Shown one piece after another: positions 23,139 through 31,516 of a DNA stretch of 64,000 bases. This stretch comes from Clostridiaceae bacterium OM02-2AC (GTDB lineage Bacteria > Bacillota_I > Bacilli_A > Erysipelotrichales > Erysipelotrichaceae): assembly GCA_003481775.1 (NCBI GenBank), contig QULU01000011.1, positions 1 to 64,000 on the forward strand, read 5' to 3'. Position numbers and translations under genes: made by a program. Positions within the stretch are counted from its first letter, which is position 1. Each line of letters begins with the position of its first letter. The notes below the pieces were generated by a model. That model had not been told where the DNA came from. It searched no databases and saw only the letters and a list, made by a program, of their open reading frames with translations.

Positions 23139-23897
23139 ATGGATGAGCGAATCGCAAAACAGTTTACAATCAGTAAGGCATCACCGGTGCCCTTATATTT
23201 TCAGCTGAAGACACAGCTGGTGGAGCTGCTGAAGCAGGGGATCTTTCAAGCCGGGGATAAGCTGCCGACCGAAGCAGAATTCTGTGAGCTGCTGGATATT
23301 TCGCGTCCTACTGTACGGCAGGCCTTTTCTGAATTGATCAATGAAGGCTACATCACACGGCATAAAGCAAAGGGCACCTTTGTATCACGCCCGAAAATTG
23401 AAGGCTACTTCTTTCAGAAGCTGGGGAGCTTTGACGAGGAAATGCGCAGTCTTCATCTGACCCCATCCACCAGAGTGATTGTCAGTGAGGTGATTGAGCT
23501 GCCGGAGGAATGTGTGGAAATTTATCCAAAAAGCAGAAAGGTATTTCACCTGCAGCGTCTTCGTTATGCGGATGAGGAGGAGATGGTGCTCGTCAATACC
23601 TTTGTACCATATGAGCACTTTTTGGATATTGAACTGGAGGATTTTGAACAGTCTTCCTTATATGATATCTTCTCACAGAAATATCAGACCGAAGTTGCCT
23701 ATGTCGATCGCACAGTGGAGGCAAGAAAGGCGGGACAGCGGGAGCGCACGATTCTGAATATGGAGGAGGACGGCGTCTTGATGCATGTGGAAACGGTTGC
23801 CTATACACAACAGGATGAGCCAGTGGAATATTCGATTGCGGAGTACCGCGGAGATCGTAATAAGTTTAAGATGCGATTGATTCGCAGAGAGAAGTAA
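23139..23897 (+). CDS. GntR family regulator, HutC/UTRA subfamily
   Basis: A 252-residue transcription factor. The GntR winged helix (about 15-85) includes GDKLPTEAEFCELL and SRPTVRQAFSELINEGYITR. The UTRA ligand domain (about 95-245) has the typical RLRYADEEEMVLVNTFVP and YSIAEYRGDRNKF strands. UTRA regulators usually bind sugar phosphates. It is divergent from deoC with interlocking promoters. It probably represses deoC and, because the same 19-bp element occurs there, the manA gene at 14978. Confidence 0.88.
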   Translation: MDERIAKQFTISKASPVPLYFQLKTQLVELLKQGIFQAGDKLPTEAEFCELLDISRPTVRQAFSELINEGYITRHKAKGTFVSRPKIEGYFFQKLGSFDEEMRSLHLTPSTRVIVSEVIELPEECVEIYPKSRKVFHLQRLRYADEEEMVLVNTFVPYEHFLDIELEDFEQSSLYDIFSQKYQTEVAYVDRTVEARKAGQRERTILNMEEDGVLMHVETVAYTQQDEPVEYSIAEYRGDRNKFKMRLIRREK

Positions 23898-23991
23898 CTG
23901 TCATCAGAGTGGCGGTTTTTTTCTTTTCAGATGAATTGTGAGCTGTATGCAAAGGGATGTGGATTTTGCATGCTTTTTTTCTTTTTTGCGG

Positions 23992-24020
23992 TTGACAGAA
24001 GAAAGGAAACAGGATACAAT
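23992..24020 (+). promoter_or_regulatory. Sigma-A promoter of the phosphohexose isomerase operon
   Basis: TTGACA (23992-23997), 17-bp spacer, TACAAT (24015-24020). The downstream TGTAAATGACA (24025-24035) resembles a GntR-type half-palindrome and may be an operator. Confidence 0.7.
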
Positions 24021-24065
24021 ACAGGTGTAAATGACATAATGATATAACAACTAGGAGGTGGTTAT

Positions 24066-24842
24066 ATGGAATTCTATCCTGGCTTTGATATTGAAAGCAG
24101 AGAGAAGGATATGGAATTCATCTATGGACCGGATGTGTTTGGTCCAAAGCCGGAGAAAAGAACACTGGAAGCAATCCGCTCCTCCCTGCAGGATCCATCC
24201 TGTACAGGCCCTGAAATTCTATACAGTATTGTTATGGATGTAGGAAGAAAACAGGATCTTGCAGCGATTACAGAACGCAACCTGCTGTATGGTGCCGTAA
24301 CCTATGCAAAGGGGATTCTGGGAAAGGAACCGGTCCGTTCTCAGGGACACATACACGCAATATCCCCATCGTGTCAGTCATCAACCTGTGAGGTGTATGA
24401 GATATGGGATGGCGAAGCCTTTATCTATATGCAGGAATATGGAAAGGACGATGCGGGAAACTGTTATGCAGTACATGCGAAGGCAGGGGAAGTCGTCATC
24501 GTTCCACCGGGCTGGGTACATGCGACCATCAACGCCAATGTGGAAAAACCGTTAACCTTCGGGGCATGGTGTGTACGGGATTTCGGCTTTGATTATGAAG
24601 ATGTGCGTGCGCATCATGGTATCGCTTATTTCCCGGTCGTAGAGGCTGGTAATATTACCTGGGAAATAAATCCTGCATATAAAAAAGCGAAGCTGCATGT
24701 GATAGCTGCACACGATTATCCTCAATTTCATCTGGAGCCGGGCAAGCCGATCTATACGCAGTTTATTGAAGACCCGGATCGCTTTCTGTTTGTATCAAGA
24801 CCGCAGCTGAAAGAAAAAGAATGGGAGGAATTTCATAAATGA
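24066..24842 (+). CDS. Cupin-type glucose-6-phosphate isomerase
   Basis: A 258-residue cupin resembling the archaeal-type phosphoglucose isomerase family (metal-dependent glucose 6-phosphate to fructose 6-phosphate). The metal-binding strand is RSQGHIHAIS, followed by CEVYEIWDGEAF and VPPGWVHATIN, giving the His-x-His...Glu...His set. Archaeal members are about 190 residues; this one is longer at both ends. TAGGAGGTGGTTAT precedes the ATG. It overlaps the next cupin gene by 4 bp (ATGA). Three isomerase-like genes in a row suggest a dedicated aldose/ketose phosphate pathway; the true substrate may not be glucose 6-phosphate. Confidence 0.8.
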   Translation: MEFYPGFDIESREKDMEFIYGPDVFGPKPEKRTLEAIRSSLQDPSCTGPEILYSIVMDVGRKQDLAAITERNLLYGAVTYAKGILGKEPVRSQGHIHAISPSCQSSTCEVYEIWDGEAFIYMQEYGKDDAGNCYAVHAKAGEVVIVPPGWVHATINANVEKPLTFGAWCVRDFGFDYEDVRAHHGIAYFPVVEAGNITWEINPAYKKAKLHVIAAHDYPQFHLEPGKPIYTQFIEDPDRFLFVSRPQLKEKEWEEFHK

Positions 24843-25393
24843 ACATAAGGGAACCAAAAGTCATTCATGATTTTCAGGATGTAATCAAGGGCAGTGAAGT
24901 GAACACCTCTGCCAAGCTATATAAGGATGCAAAGGGCTTCTATCGTAATACTGCTGCATTGGCGGATGATACGTTGATGTATGAGGTTTATCACTATACA
25001 CAGGGAAGCGACAAACGCGCAGGCAATCTGAACTGGGGACTGACTGTATTGTATCCCGTACTGGTAAACGGTGAATGCAATATGACCCGCGGACACTGGC
25101 ATGAAAATCGGGAATGTGTAGAATTTTATTTCTGCATTGCCGGAGAGGGATTGCTGATGCTGATGGATGAGGATGGTACAACCTGGGCAGAAAAAACCTA
25201 TCCCGGCTCGCTTCACCATATCGACGGACATCTTGCACACCGTCTGATCAATACCGGTGAAAAGCCTATGAAAATCGGTGCCTGCTGGCCATGTGATGCC
25301 GGACATGATTATGCCGCAGTGGAACGTCAGCCGTTTGGATATCGCGTATATAAAGAAGAAGGAACCCTTCGTTTTGAGAAAGTAGAGGACTAG
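24839..25393 (+). CDS. Cupin-type glucose-6-phosphate isomerase homologue
   Basis: A 184-residue cupin of the length usual for archaeal-type phosphoglucose isomerase. Core motifs are LYPVLVNGECNMTRGHWH, RECVEFYFCIAGEGLLML, and DGHLAHRLINTGEKP, providing two His, one Glu and a third His as metal ligands. Start overlaps the preceding cupin gene by 4 bp and its stop lies 2 bp before the long ManA gene, so the three are tightly coupled. Closer to the classical family than the upstream copy. A heteromeric enzyme or a pair with different hexose phosphates is possible. Confidence 0.83.
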   Translation: MNIREPKVIHDFQDVIKGSEVNTSAKLYKDAKGFYRNTAALADDTLMYEVYHYTQGSDKRAGNLNWGLTVLYPVLVNGECNMTRGHWHENRECVEFYFCIAGEGLLMLMDEDGTTWAEKTYPGSLHHIDGHLAHRLINTGEKPMKIGACWPCDAGHDYAAVERQPFGYRVYKEEGTLRFEKVED

Positions 25394-25395
25394 AG

Positions 25396-27135
25396 ATGAA
25401 AAGCAATTACAACAAATTTCCATCAACAAAAATCAAAGGACACGAGCATGCTGCCGTTGTCGGCTACAACAATATTCTGGATACATTGAAAAAGGAAATC
25501 CCATCCGGAAAATACATCCTAACCTGTGATGTGTATCCGGGAGTACGGGATGAAGAAATCCTTATGGAGCTGAAGAAGCTGGAGCCTGCTATGCTGATCA
25601 ATATGATCGATGTATTCAAGGAAGAAAAAACGATTACGGAGCAGCTGAAGTATATCCTTACCGATGACCGTGTATTCGGTAAGATGTATTATGGCGAGGT
25701 TTCTGATTTTATCGATATGGAAAAGCTGGGGGCTGCAAAACAGCAGGTGGAAAAAGCCGATGGTCTGGTGATCGTATACGGCTTTGGCGCATCGCTGGTA
25801 CATCCTGGCGATAAGCTGGTGTATTTCGATATGGCACGCTGGGAAATTCAGATGCGGTATCGTGCAGGCATGGGAAATTATAAATGCAGCAATTATGATG
25901 AAGATCCGCTGCGTAAGAACAAGCGCGGATTCTTCATTGAATGGCGGATTGCCGATAAACACAAGATGTCAGTGTTTGAGGATATCGACTGGTTGATTGA
26001 TACCAATAAGGCAGATGATCCGAAAATGATTCCGGGTACTGCTCTGCGTGATGCACTGAAGCAGATTGCTCAGCAGCCATTCCGTACCGTTCCATATTTT
26101 GATCCGGGTGTATGGGGCGGACAGTGGATGAAGGAGGTCTGTGATCTTGACCGTGAAAAATCCAATTTCGCATGGAGCTTTGACGGTGTACCGGAGGAAA
26201 ACTCCCTGTATCTGGAATTTGCGGATGCTGTTGTGGAAATTCCGGCAATGGATTTGGTGCTGTATCAGCCAAAGCCGCTGCTTGGTGAACAGGTTTATGC
26301 ACGCTTCGGTGCGGAATTCCCAATCCGATTTGACTTCCTGGATACGATGGGCGGACAGAATCTTAGCCTTCAGGTACATCCGCTGACAGAATATATCAAA
26401 AAGCAGTTCGGTATGCAGTATACACAGGATGAGAGCTACTATATGCTGGATGCCGGAGAAGGCGCTTGTGTATATCTGGGTCTGAAGGACGGTGTGGATC
26501 AGAAGCAGATGATAGAAGATTTGCGTCGTGCAAACAAAGGTGAGATTGAATTTGATGCAGAGAAATACATCAACAAATTCCCTGCGAAGAAGCATGATCA
26601 CTTCCTGATTCCTGCCGGTACCTGCCACTGCTCCGGTAGTGAGGCAATGGTGCTGGAAATCAGTGCAACTCCGTATATCTTTACCTTCAAGCTGTGGGAC
26701 TGGGGACGTGTCGGTCTGGATGGCCGTCCAAGACCGGTACATGTGGAGCACGGAAAAGAGGTTATTCAGTGGGACCGTACGACAACATGGTGTGAGGAGA
26801 ACCTGGTGAATGCGATTCATGAGGTGAAACGTACCGAGGACTATGTGGAAGAGCACACAGGTCTGCATGAGCTGGAATTCATTGAAACAAGAAGATACTG
26901 GACAGAAACCATCACACATCATGATACTGCTGGTACTGTCAATATGCTGAACCTTGTGGAAGGAAGAGAAGCTGTTGTGGAAAGTGAAGAAGGAAAATTT
27001 GAGCCATTTGTTGTCCACTATGCAGAAACCTTTATTGTTCCGGCAAGCACCGGCAAATATACGATTCGTCCTTATGGAGAGTCTGTCGGCAGCAAAATCG
27101 GAATTATGAAAGCTTACGTAAGAAATAACTCCTAA
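25396..27135 (+). CDS. Long mannose-6-phosphate isomerase-like protein with extra N-terminal domain
   Basis: A 579-residue protein. The C-terminal part (about 250-570) is a type I ManA: NLSLQVHPLTEY supplies Gln/His, TQDESYYML the Glu, and PAGTCHCSGSE the His ligand. The N-terminal 220-250 residues form a separate alpha/beta domain with LTCDVYPGVRDEEIL, LVIVYGFGASLVHPGDKL and a conserved-looking YDEDPLRKNKRGFFIEWR block. That domain resembles a nucleoside-kinase-like fold without an obvious P-loop. Ordinary ManA is 300-400 residues. It closes the cupin-cupin-ManA operon and may isomerise a hexose phosphate that the cupins also handle. The role of the N-terminal domain is unknown. Confidence 0.8.
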   Translation: MKSNYNKFPSTKIKGHEHAAVVGYNNILDTLKKEIPSGKYILTCDVYPGVRDEEILMELKKLEPAMLINMIDVFKEEKTITEQLKYILTDDRVFGKMYYGEVSDFIDMEKLGAAKQQVEKADGLVIVYGFGASLVHPGDKLVYFDMARWEIQMRYRAGMGNYKCSNYDEDPLRKNKRGFFIEWRIADKHKMSVFEDIDWLIDTNKADDPKMIPGTALRDALKQIAQQPFRTVPYFDPGVWGGQWMKEVCDLDREKSNFAWSFDGVPEENSLYLEFADAVVEIPAMDLVLYQPKPLLGEQVYARFGAEFPIRFDFLDTMGGQNLSLQVHPLTEYIKKQFGMQYTQDESYYMLDAGEGACVYLGLKDGVDQKQMIEDLRRANKGEIEFDAEKYINKFPAKKHDHFLIPAGTCHCSGSEAMVLEISATPYIFTFKLWDWGRVGLDGRPRPVHVEHGKEVIQWDRTTTWCEENLVNAIHEVKRTEDYVEEHTGLHELEFIETRRYWTETITHHDTAGTVNMLNLVEGREAVVESEEGKFEPFVVHYAETFIVPASTGKYTIRPYGESVGSKIGIMKAYVRNNS

Positions 27136-27149
27136 AATATACGCATACA

Positions 27150-27158
27150 TGATATAAT
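27150..27158 (+). promoter_or_regulatory. Extended -10 of the second GntR gene
   Basis: TGATATAAT (27150-27158), 20 bp before the start at 27179, giving a short leader. Confidence 0.5.
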
Positions 27159-27178
27159 AATCACATGGAGGTGACTTC

Positions 27179-27910
27179 ATGGAAAAGCTGGATTTTGGCA
27201 AGGGAGCCGTTCCGTTATATATACAGATAAAGAAGATCATCAAGGATAAGATTTTATCAAAGGAATATGCGCCTGGTGATTCCATACCGAGTGAGGCACA
27301 GCTGCAGGAAATCTTTCATGTGTCCAGAATCACTGCGCGGCAGGCAATCGCACAGCTGGAGAGTGAAGGTCTGGTTGAGCGTGCCCGCGGAAAGGGAACC
27401 AGAGTTCTGTTTCAAAATAAAATCGAAGAGCAGCTCGCAGGTATCAAAAGCTTTACCAATGAAATGCTGGAGCGCGGTATACAGCCGGGGACACGCTGGG
27501 CACATATCGAGCTGGTAAAGGCGGATCAGCATGTGGCGGATATCTTTGGATGCAAAAAGGGAGATCCTGTGTATCGTCTGGATCGTGTTAGAACCGGGGA
27601 TGATGTGCCGATCGTATATTTCGTCAGCTATTTTTCCAGAGACAGAAATCTGCCACTGGAGGATGAAAAATATACAGGAAGTATGTATGCACTGCTGGAT
27701 GAACTAAATATTCGCAAGCCGGTGAAAACACGTGAGAATTTCAAAGCGATAACTGCAAGAAAAGAAGAAGCGGAGAAGCTGGATATTAAAAAAGGCGATC
27801 CACTGTTAATCAGAGAACGTGTATCCTATGATCATGAAGGCAACGTTCTGGAGTATACGATTTCCTATTATCCGGGAGAGCGTTATTCCTATTCTATTGA
27901 GCTAGGATAA
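27179..27910 (+). CDS. GntR family regulator, HutC/UTRA subfamily
   Basis: A 243-residue regulator. The N-terminal winged helix contains GDSIPSEAQLQEIF and SRITARQAIAQLESEGLVER. The UTRA sensor domain follows from about 85, ending YTISYYPGERYSYSIE. Strong RBS ATGGAGGTGACTTC. It directly follows the cupin/ManA operon, 43 bp away, and probably regulates it in response to a sugar phosphate. It also carries its own extended -10 and terminator. About equally similar in layout to the GntR gene at 23139. Confidence 0.87.
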   Translation: MEKLDFGKGAVPLYIQIKKIIKDKILSKEYAPGDSIPSEAQLQEIFHVSRITARQAIAQLESEGLVERARGKGTRVLFQNKIEEQLAGIKSFTNEMLERGIQPGTRWAHIELVKADQHVADIFGCKKGDPVYRLDRVRTGDDVPIVYFVSYFSRDRNLPLEDEKYTGSMYALLDELNIRKPVKTRENFKAITARKEEAEKLDIKKGDPLLIRERVSYDHEGNVLEYTISYYPGERYSYSIELG

Positions 27911-27937
27911 GGGTGCGATTGTAACGCATCCTTTTTT
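27911..27937 (+). terminator. Intrinsic terminator
   Basis: GGGTGCG (27911-27917) pairs with CGCATCC (27925-27931), followed by six T residues, starting right after the stop codon. Confidence 0.85.
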
Positions 27938-28038
27938 CAGGATAGTGATGATATTCAACTGCATGGATAAAACAGCAAATGAATAGCGCTGTTCATGCGA
28001 TCATTGTACCCACGCAAAGTGTGGGAATGGAGGAAGCT

Positions 28039-28641
28039 ATGACAACTTTAGATAAGCGTATTCCCTATTATCCGGTGCTGATGGTATTGACACAGCCGCC
28101 GGTGATTACGGATATCCCATTGGCAAAGGGATATTCCTTTCACCCCTATGAGCCATCCTATAAGGAGGCATGGATTGCATTGCATGTATCACTTGGTCAG
28201 CTGGAAAGCATGGAATCTGGCAGACGCTATTTTGCGGAAACCTTTGAAACTCATCCAAAGGAGCTTGCGCAGCATATGATTCTGGTGGTTGATGAGAACG
28301 GAAACCTTGCAGGAACGTCATCGGTCTGGGAGGGATTTCATTTCGGTGAACGGCGTATGCGGGTACACTGGGTCGGTGTTGATGAGCGTCATCAGAGAAA
28401 GGGACTAGCGAAATCCCTGATGCTGAAAACGATTAAGCTCTACAGCAGCCTGCATTGTGAGCATCCTCTGTATCTGACGACACAGACAAACAGCTATGTA
28501 GCTATTTCTATGTATCAGCGTCTCGGCTTTACGGCGTATAGGGGAAGTATGCCGGTGAATTTTCATGCAAATGCCGATACCTTTGCACAGGATAATGAGA
28601 CTGCCTGGAGAATCATCGAGGAACAGCTGCACAAGCTGTGA
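28039..28641 (+). CDS. GNAT family acetyltransferase
   Basis: A 200-residue N-acetyltransferase. The acetyl-CoA motif A lies at WVGVDERHQRKGLAKSLML (Gln/Arg-x-x-Gly-x-Ala), followed by the motif B strand TTQTNSYVAISMYQRLGF. Start chosen at 28039 because GGAGGAA lies 6 bases upstream; an in-frame ATG at 27979 lacks an RBS and would read through a CCCAC/GTGGG hairpin. Substrate unknown. Isolated gene between terminators, 100 bp after the GntR gene. Confidence 0.82.
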   Translation: MTTLDKRIPYYPVLMVLTQPPVITDIPLAKGYSFHPYEPSYKEAWIALHVSLGQLESMESGRRYFAETFETHPKELAQHMILVVDENGNLAGTSSVWEGFHFGERRMRVHWVGVDERHQRKGLAKSLMLKTIKLYSSLHCEHPLYLTTQTNSYVAISMYQRLGFTAYRGSMPVNFHANADTFAQDNETAWRIIEEQLHKL

Positions 28642-28701
28642 ACAAGGATTACGTATAGAAAGCAGAAGAAAGAGCAGGTAGCGCTGAATACATTGTTTAT
28701 C

Positions 28702-28758
28702 AAAAAAAGGAAGCATGGACGGTACGCTTACGGCGCCAGAAATATGCTTCCTCTTTTT
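28702..28758. terminator. Bidirectional terminator
   Basis: GGAAGCAT (28709-28716) pairs with ATGCTTCC (28744-28751); A-run on the left, T-rich tail on the right. It can serve the GNAT gene and the minus-strand EAL gene. Nothing further is seen in 28759-28908. Confidence 0.75.
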
Positions 28759-28908
28759 CATTTCTGTATATTTTTCTTGATGTGGATAAGCCCGTGATAC
28801 TGCTTATTTGCATATGTGCAAGGCTGTACAAAAGATAGGGTTGACTGGATATGCTTTTGATGCCCAAGGTGATCGAAGCATATGGTATCAGGTCCTGCAC
28901 ATGTATCC

Positions 28909-30135
28909 TTAGAAGGAGATCTTGTTTTCTTTGAAAAATTGATGAACAGGAACCGGTGGGGAGTAGTAATAGCCCTGAATCAGCGTGCAGTGCAGCTCTG
29001 CGAGAAATTGTACCTGTTCCTTTGTTTCCACACCTTCCGCAAGGACGGGAAGGTGAAGCCTGTGCAGCAGGGGGATGATGTGCTGTAAGGTTATCTGCTG
29101 GCGAGTGTTCCATGGCTTGGCAAAAAAGGAATGGTCCAGCTTTACCATATCCACATCGATCCAGCTCAGGATATGCAGATTGCAGCGTGCACTTCCAAAA
29201 TCATCCAGAGAACAGCGCAATCCCGCTTCCTTCAGTCTTTGTATAAATATCTGTACCTGTTCTCTCTGTTCAAAGGGGATATCCTCATGCAGCTCCAGTT
29301 CCAGTAAGGAAGGAGCGATGCCATAGCGTTGGCAGATAGCGAGGATTTCTCCGAGATAATAGTGCCCGTCCTCGAAGGATGCCTTGGATACGTTAATACT
29401 GATAGGAAGAGGCGGCAGTCCCTGTGCATGGCGCTGTGCAAGAAGCTGACAGACGCGTTCAAACATATAGGTGTCCAGCAATCGAATGCAGGTATTCTGA
29501 TCTGCGATAGGAAGAAATTCCTGCAGGGGTATACAGACGCCGTTGTGAATCCAGCGAAGCAGTGCCTCTGCACCAACGACCTGTTGTGTTTCGGTATTGA
29601 TCTTTGGCTGTAGAAACAGCTTGAATTCCTGTCTGTGCAGGGCGTTAAGAATGTTTTGTTCCAGCTGATAGCGGTGATGCAGCACATCCTTTGCCTGTCG
29701 AGAATAAAATGCATAGGATGTGGAAAACCGTTCGCTGTCTCGATCATGCAGACGGCAATATTCCGCATACTGTATGGCATCCTCCAGTGTATCCGAAGCA
29801 TAGGGCTGACAAATGCCGAACGAAAGAGCAAGCCGTGCAGCATACAGCTGCTGTGCAATGGCATCGCAGGAATCATCCAAATCATAGATCAGACGCAGCG
29901 CATCCAGTCGGGTACAGGATGGCAGCAGAAAAAGCAGACGATAATCTGAAAGCTGGGCAATCTGCGCTTTTTGGGGCAGCAGGTGCTGTGCCTGTTCAAA
30001 AAGCTGATTCATAAGCTGAAGCACTCGCGTTTTTCCAAACAGCAGCACCAGCTGTTCTGCATGCTTGATTCCCATGGTCATGACACAGCAGTTCACCCGT
30101 TGCTCCTGTGCATGGCTTGTATTTGTTTTTTTCAT
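28909..30135 (-). CDS. EAL domain protein (cyclic-di-GMP phosphodiesterase)
   Basis: A 408-residue cytosolic protein. The C-terminal half (about 165-400) is an EAL domain with GAEALLRW, INVSKASF, the ELELHE glutamate, SLDDFGSA, VKLDHSFF and AEGVETKEQ, so the metal and catalytic residues appear intact. It should cleave cyclic di-GMP to pGpG. The N-terminal 160 residues have the length and strand pattern of a GGDEF domain, but GGDEF is absent, so that part is degenerate or a sensor. It lies downstream of rpoN on the same strand, 41 bp away, and may be co-transcribed from the sigma-54-type promoter before rpoN. Confidence 0.88.
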   Translation of the reverse strand: MKKTNTSHAQEQRVNCCVMTMGIKHAEQLVLLFGKTRVLQLMNQLFEQAQHLLPQKAQIAQLSDYRLLFLLPSCTRLDALRLIYDLDDSCDAIAQQLYAARLALSFGICQPYASDTLEDAIQYAEYCRLHDRDSERFSTSYAFYSRQAKDVLHHRYQLEQNILNALHRQEFKLFLQPKINTETQQVVGAEALLRWIHNGVCIPLQEFLPIADQNTCIRLLDTYMFERVCQLLAQRHAQGLPPLPISINVSKASFEDGHYYLGEILAICQRYGIAPSLLELELHEDIPFEQREQVQIFIQRLKEAGLRCSLDDFGSARCNLHILSWIDVDMVKLDHSFFAKPWNTRQQITLQHIIPLLHRLHLPVLAEGVETKEQVQFLAELHCTLIQGYYYSPPVPVHQFFKENKISF

Positions 30136-30176
30136 AGCGACACCTCTGCTGTAAAGTGTTGCCGCTTTTTCTTTTT

Positions 30177-31381
30177 TTATGTATGCTTTCTTTGTATACT
30201 GCTTGGAATATGCATCAGCTTTCGATACTTCGTGACGGTTCTGCGTGATACACTGATATCCATCGTCCTCAGCTTGATGACGAGCTGCTGATCGGAGAGG
30301 GGATGTGATGTGTCCTCATGGTGCAGGATATCTGCGATTGCACGTTGTACGGCATCACTGCTGTCACCCTGTGCAGTTGTTGTACGCAGCAGGCTGCGGA
30401 TCGGATAGCATTCCCCGTGAAAGAGATAGTATTTGTGCTGTAAGGCTCTGGATACAGTTGAAACATGCAGACCCATTCGATCTGCCAGATTCTGCAACGT
30501 GCAGGGCTGCAGCTCATATGATGCTTTTGTATAGTAACCAGCTCATTCATAATCAGCAGAAGTGTGGCATTTCTGCGGTTCAGTGTTTCAAACAGCAGAT
30601 TTGCCTCACGGAAATAGGCTTTCAGCTGCTCATTTTGTTCGATTGCCTGTATATACTGCTCCTGCACAAGCGTAGCGCCATAGCGCATCGGTATGATTTG
30701 AAGCTGCTTGTCCTGTACACAGATTTCCACCTCGGGCAATATCGTTTCCACGCGATCTTTTGTATACTCTGCACAGGGATTCGGATTACAGGTACGAAGG
30801 GATGCAATGACCTCCCTTACCTCCCTGACGCTGATCTGCATCCCTCTTGCAATAAGGGCTATATCACCCTCTGCAAGCTCCTGTGCATATTCTGACAGGA
30901 TTTGTTCCCCAAGGGGATTATGGCTTCGCCTGCATTGCAGAAGCATAGCTTCACGGATACTGCGTGCTGCGACTCCGCAGGGCTCCAGGCTTTGCAGGAT
31001 TTCAAGCTGCTGCAGTAGCGTTTCCTCATCGGTATGCAGGTCTTCACAATAAGCACGAATAGAACCGCTTAAAAAGCCGTGTTCATCCAGTGATTCAATC
31101 AGATAGGAGCACAGTGCTTCATCATAGGGCTGTCGCAGCGTGTGCAGCTGCATGTACAGATCCTCCTGTAAGGATGGCTGCCGTATTGCATTTTGCAAAA
31201 GATAGTCGTCCCCCTGTACACAGGGATGAAAGTCGAGAAACGGATTTTGCTGTACACTTTCTGAAATCAGCTCCAGCAATTCGCGGCTGTCCATTTTCAA
31301 AACCTCCAGTGCCTGCCGATTCTTCTGTGTGAGGATGTGTGTCTGTTTCATTGTCTGGTTCTGCTGCAGGAATTGCGTCAT
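30177..31381 (-). pseudogene. rpoN: RNA polymerase sigma-54 factor, frame broken
   Basis: The N-terminal 285 codons encode activator-interacting and core-binding regions of RpoN (start MTQFLQQNQ, with HILTQKNRQALEVLKM). The frame then breaks at a T4 tract (30525-30528; A4 on the coding strand). The reading frame one base back continues with the helix-turn-helix (LADRMGLHVSTVSRAL) and the RpoN box SRRTVTKYRK to a stop at 30177. Against the family, about five residues are also missing at the junction, which suits a 16-bp deletion better than loss of one base. The unshifted frame runs on as unrelated sequence to 30269. As read, the product lacks promoter recognition. Possible sequencing error or programmed shift not excluded. 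Confidence 0.82.
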
Positions 31382-31410
31382 ATCATCACCTCTATCATTC
31401 TCTTTTATAA

Positions 31411-31430
31411 CCTAGCAAAAATCGTGCCAA
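31411..31430 (-). promoter_or_regulatory. Sigma-54 promoter upstream of rpoN
   Basis: Minus strand TTGGCACGATTTTTGCT has GG and GC separated by exactly 10 bases (31428-31427 and 31416-31415) and matches the -24/-12 consensus almost fully. It lies 30 bp before the rpoN start. This implies autoregulation of sigma-54, probably through the divergent LevR-like activator. Confidence 0.7.
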
Positions 31431-31458
31431 CATTTGTACATTTCCATAAGTTTCCACA

Positions 31459-31487
31459 TTGACTTTCAAATCTTTGCCCTATACACT
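31459..31487 (+). promoter_or_regulatory. Sigma-A promoter of the LevR-like activator
   Basis: TTGACT (31459-31464), 17-bp spacer, TACACT (31482-31487), 29 bp before the start codon at 31517. Confidence 0.65.
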
Positions 31488-31516
31488 TATCATAAGGAAA
31501 GGAAGTCGGTAACAGA

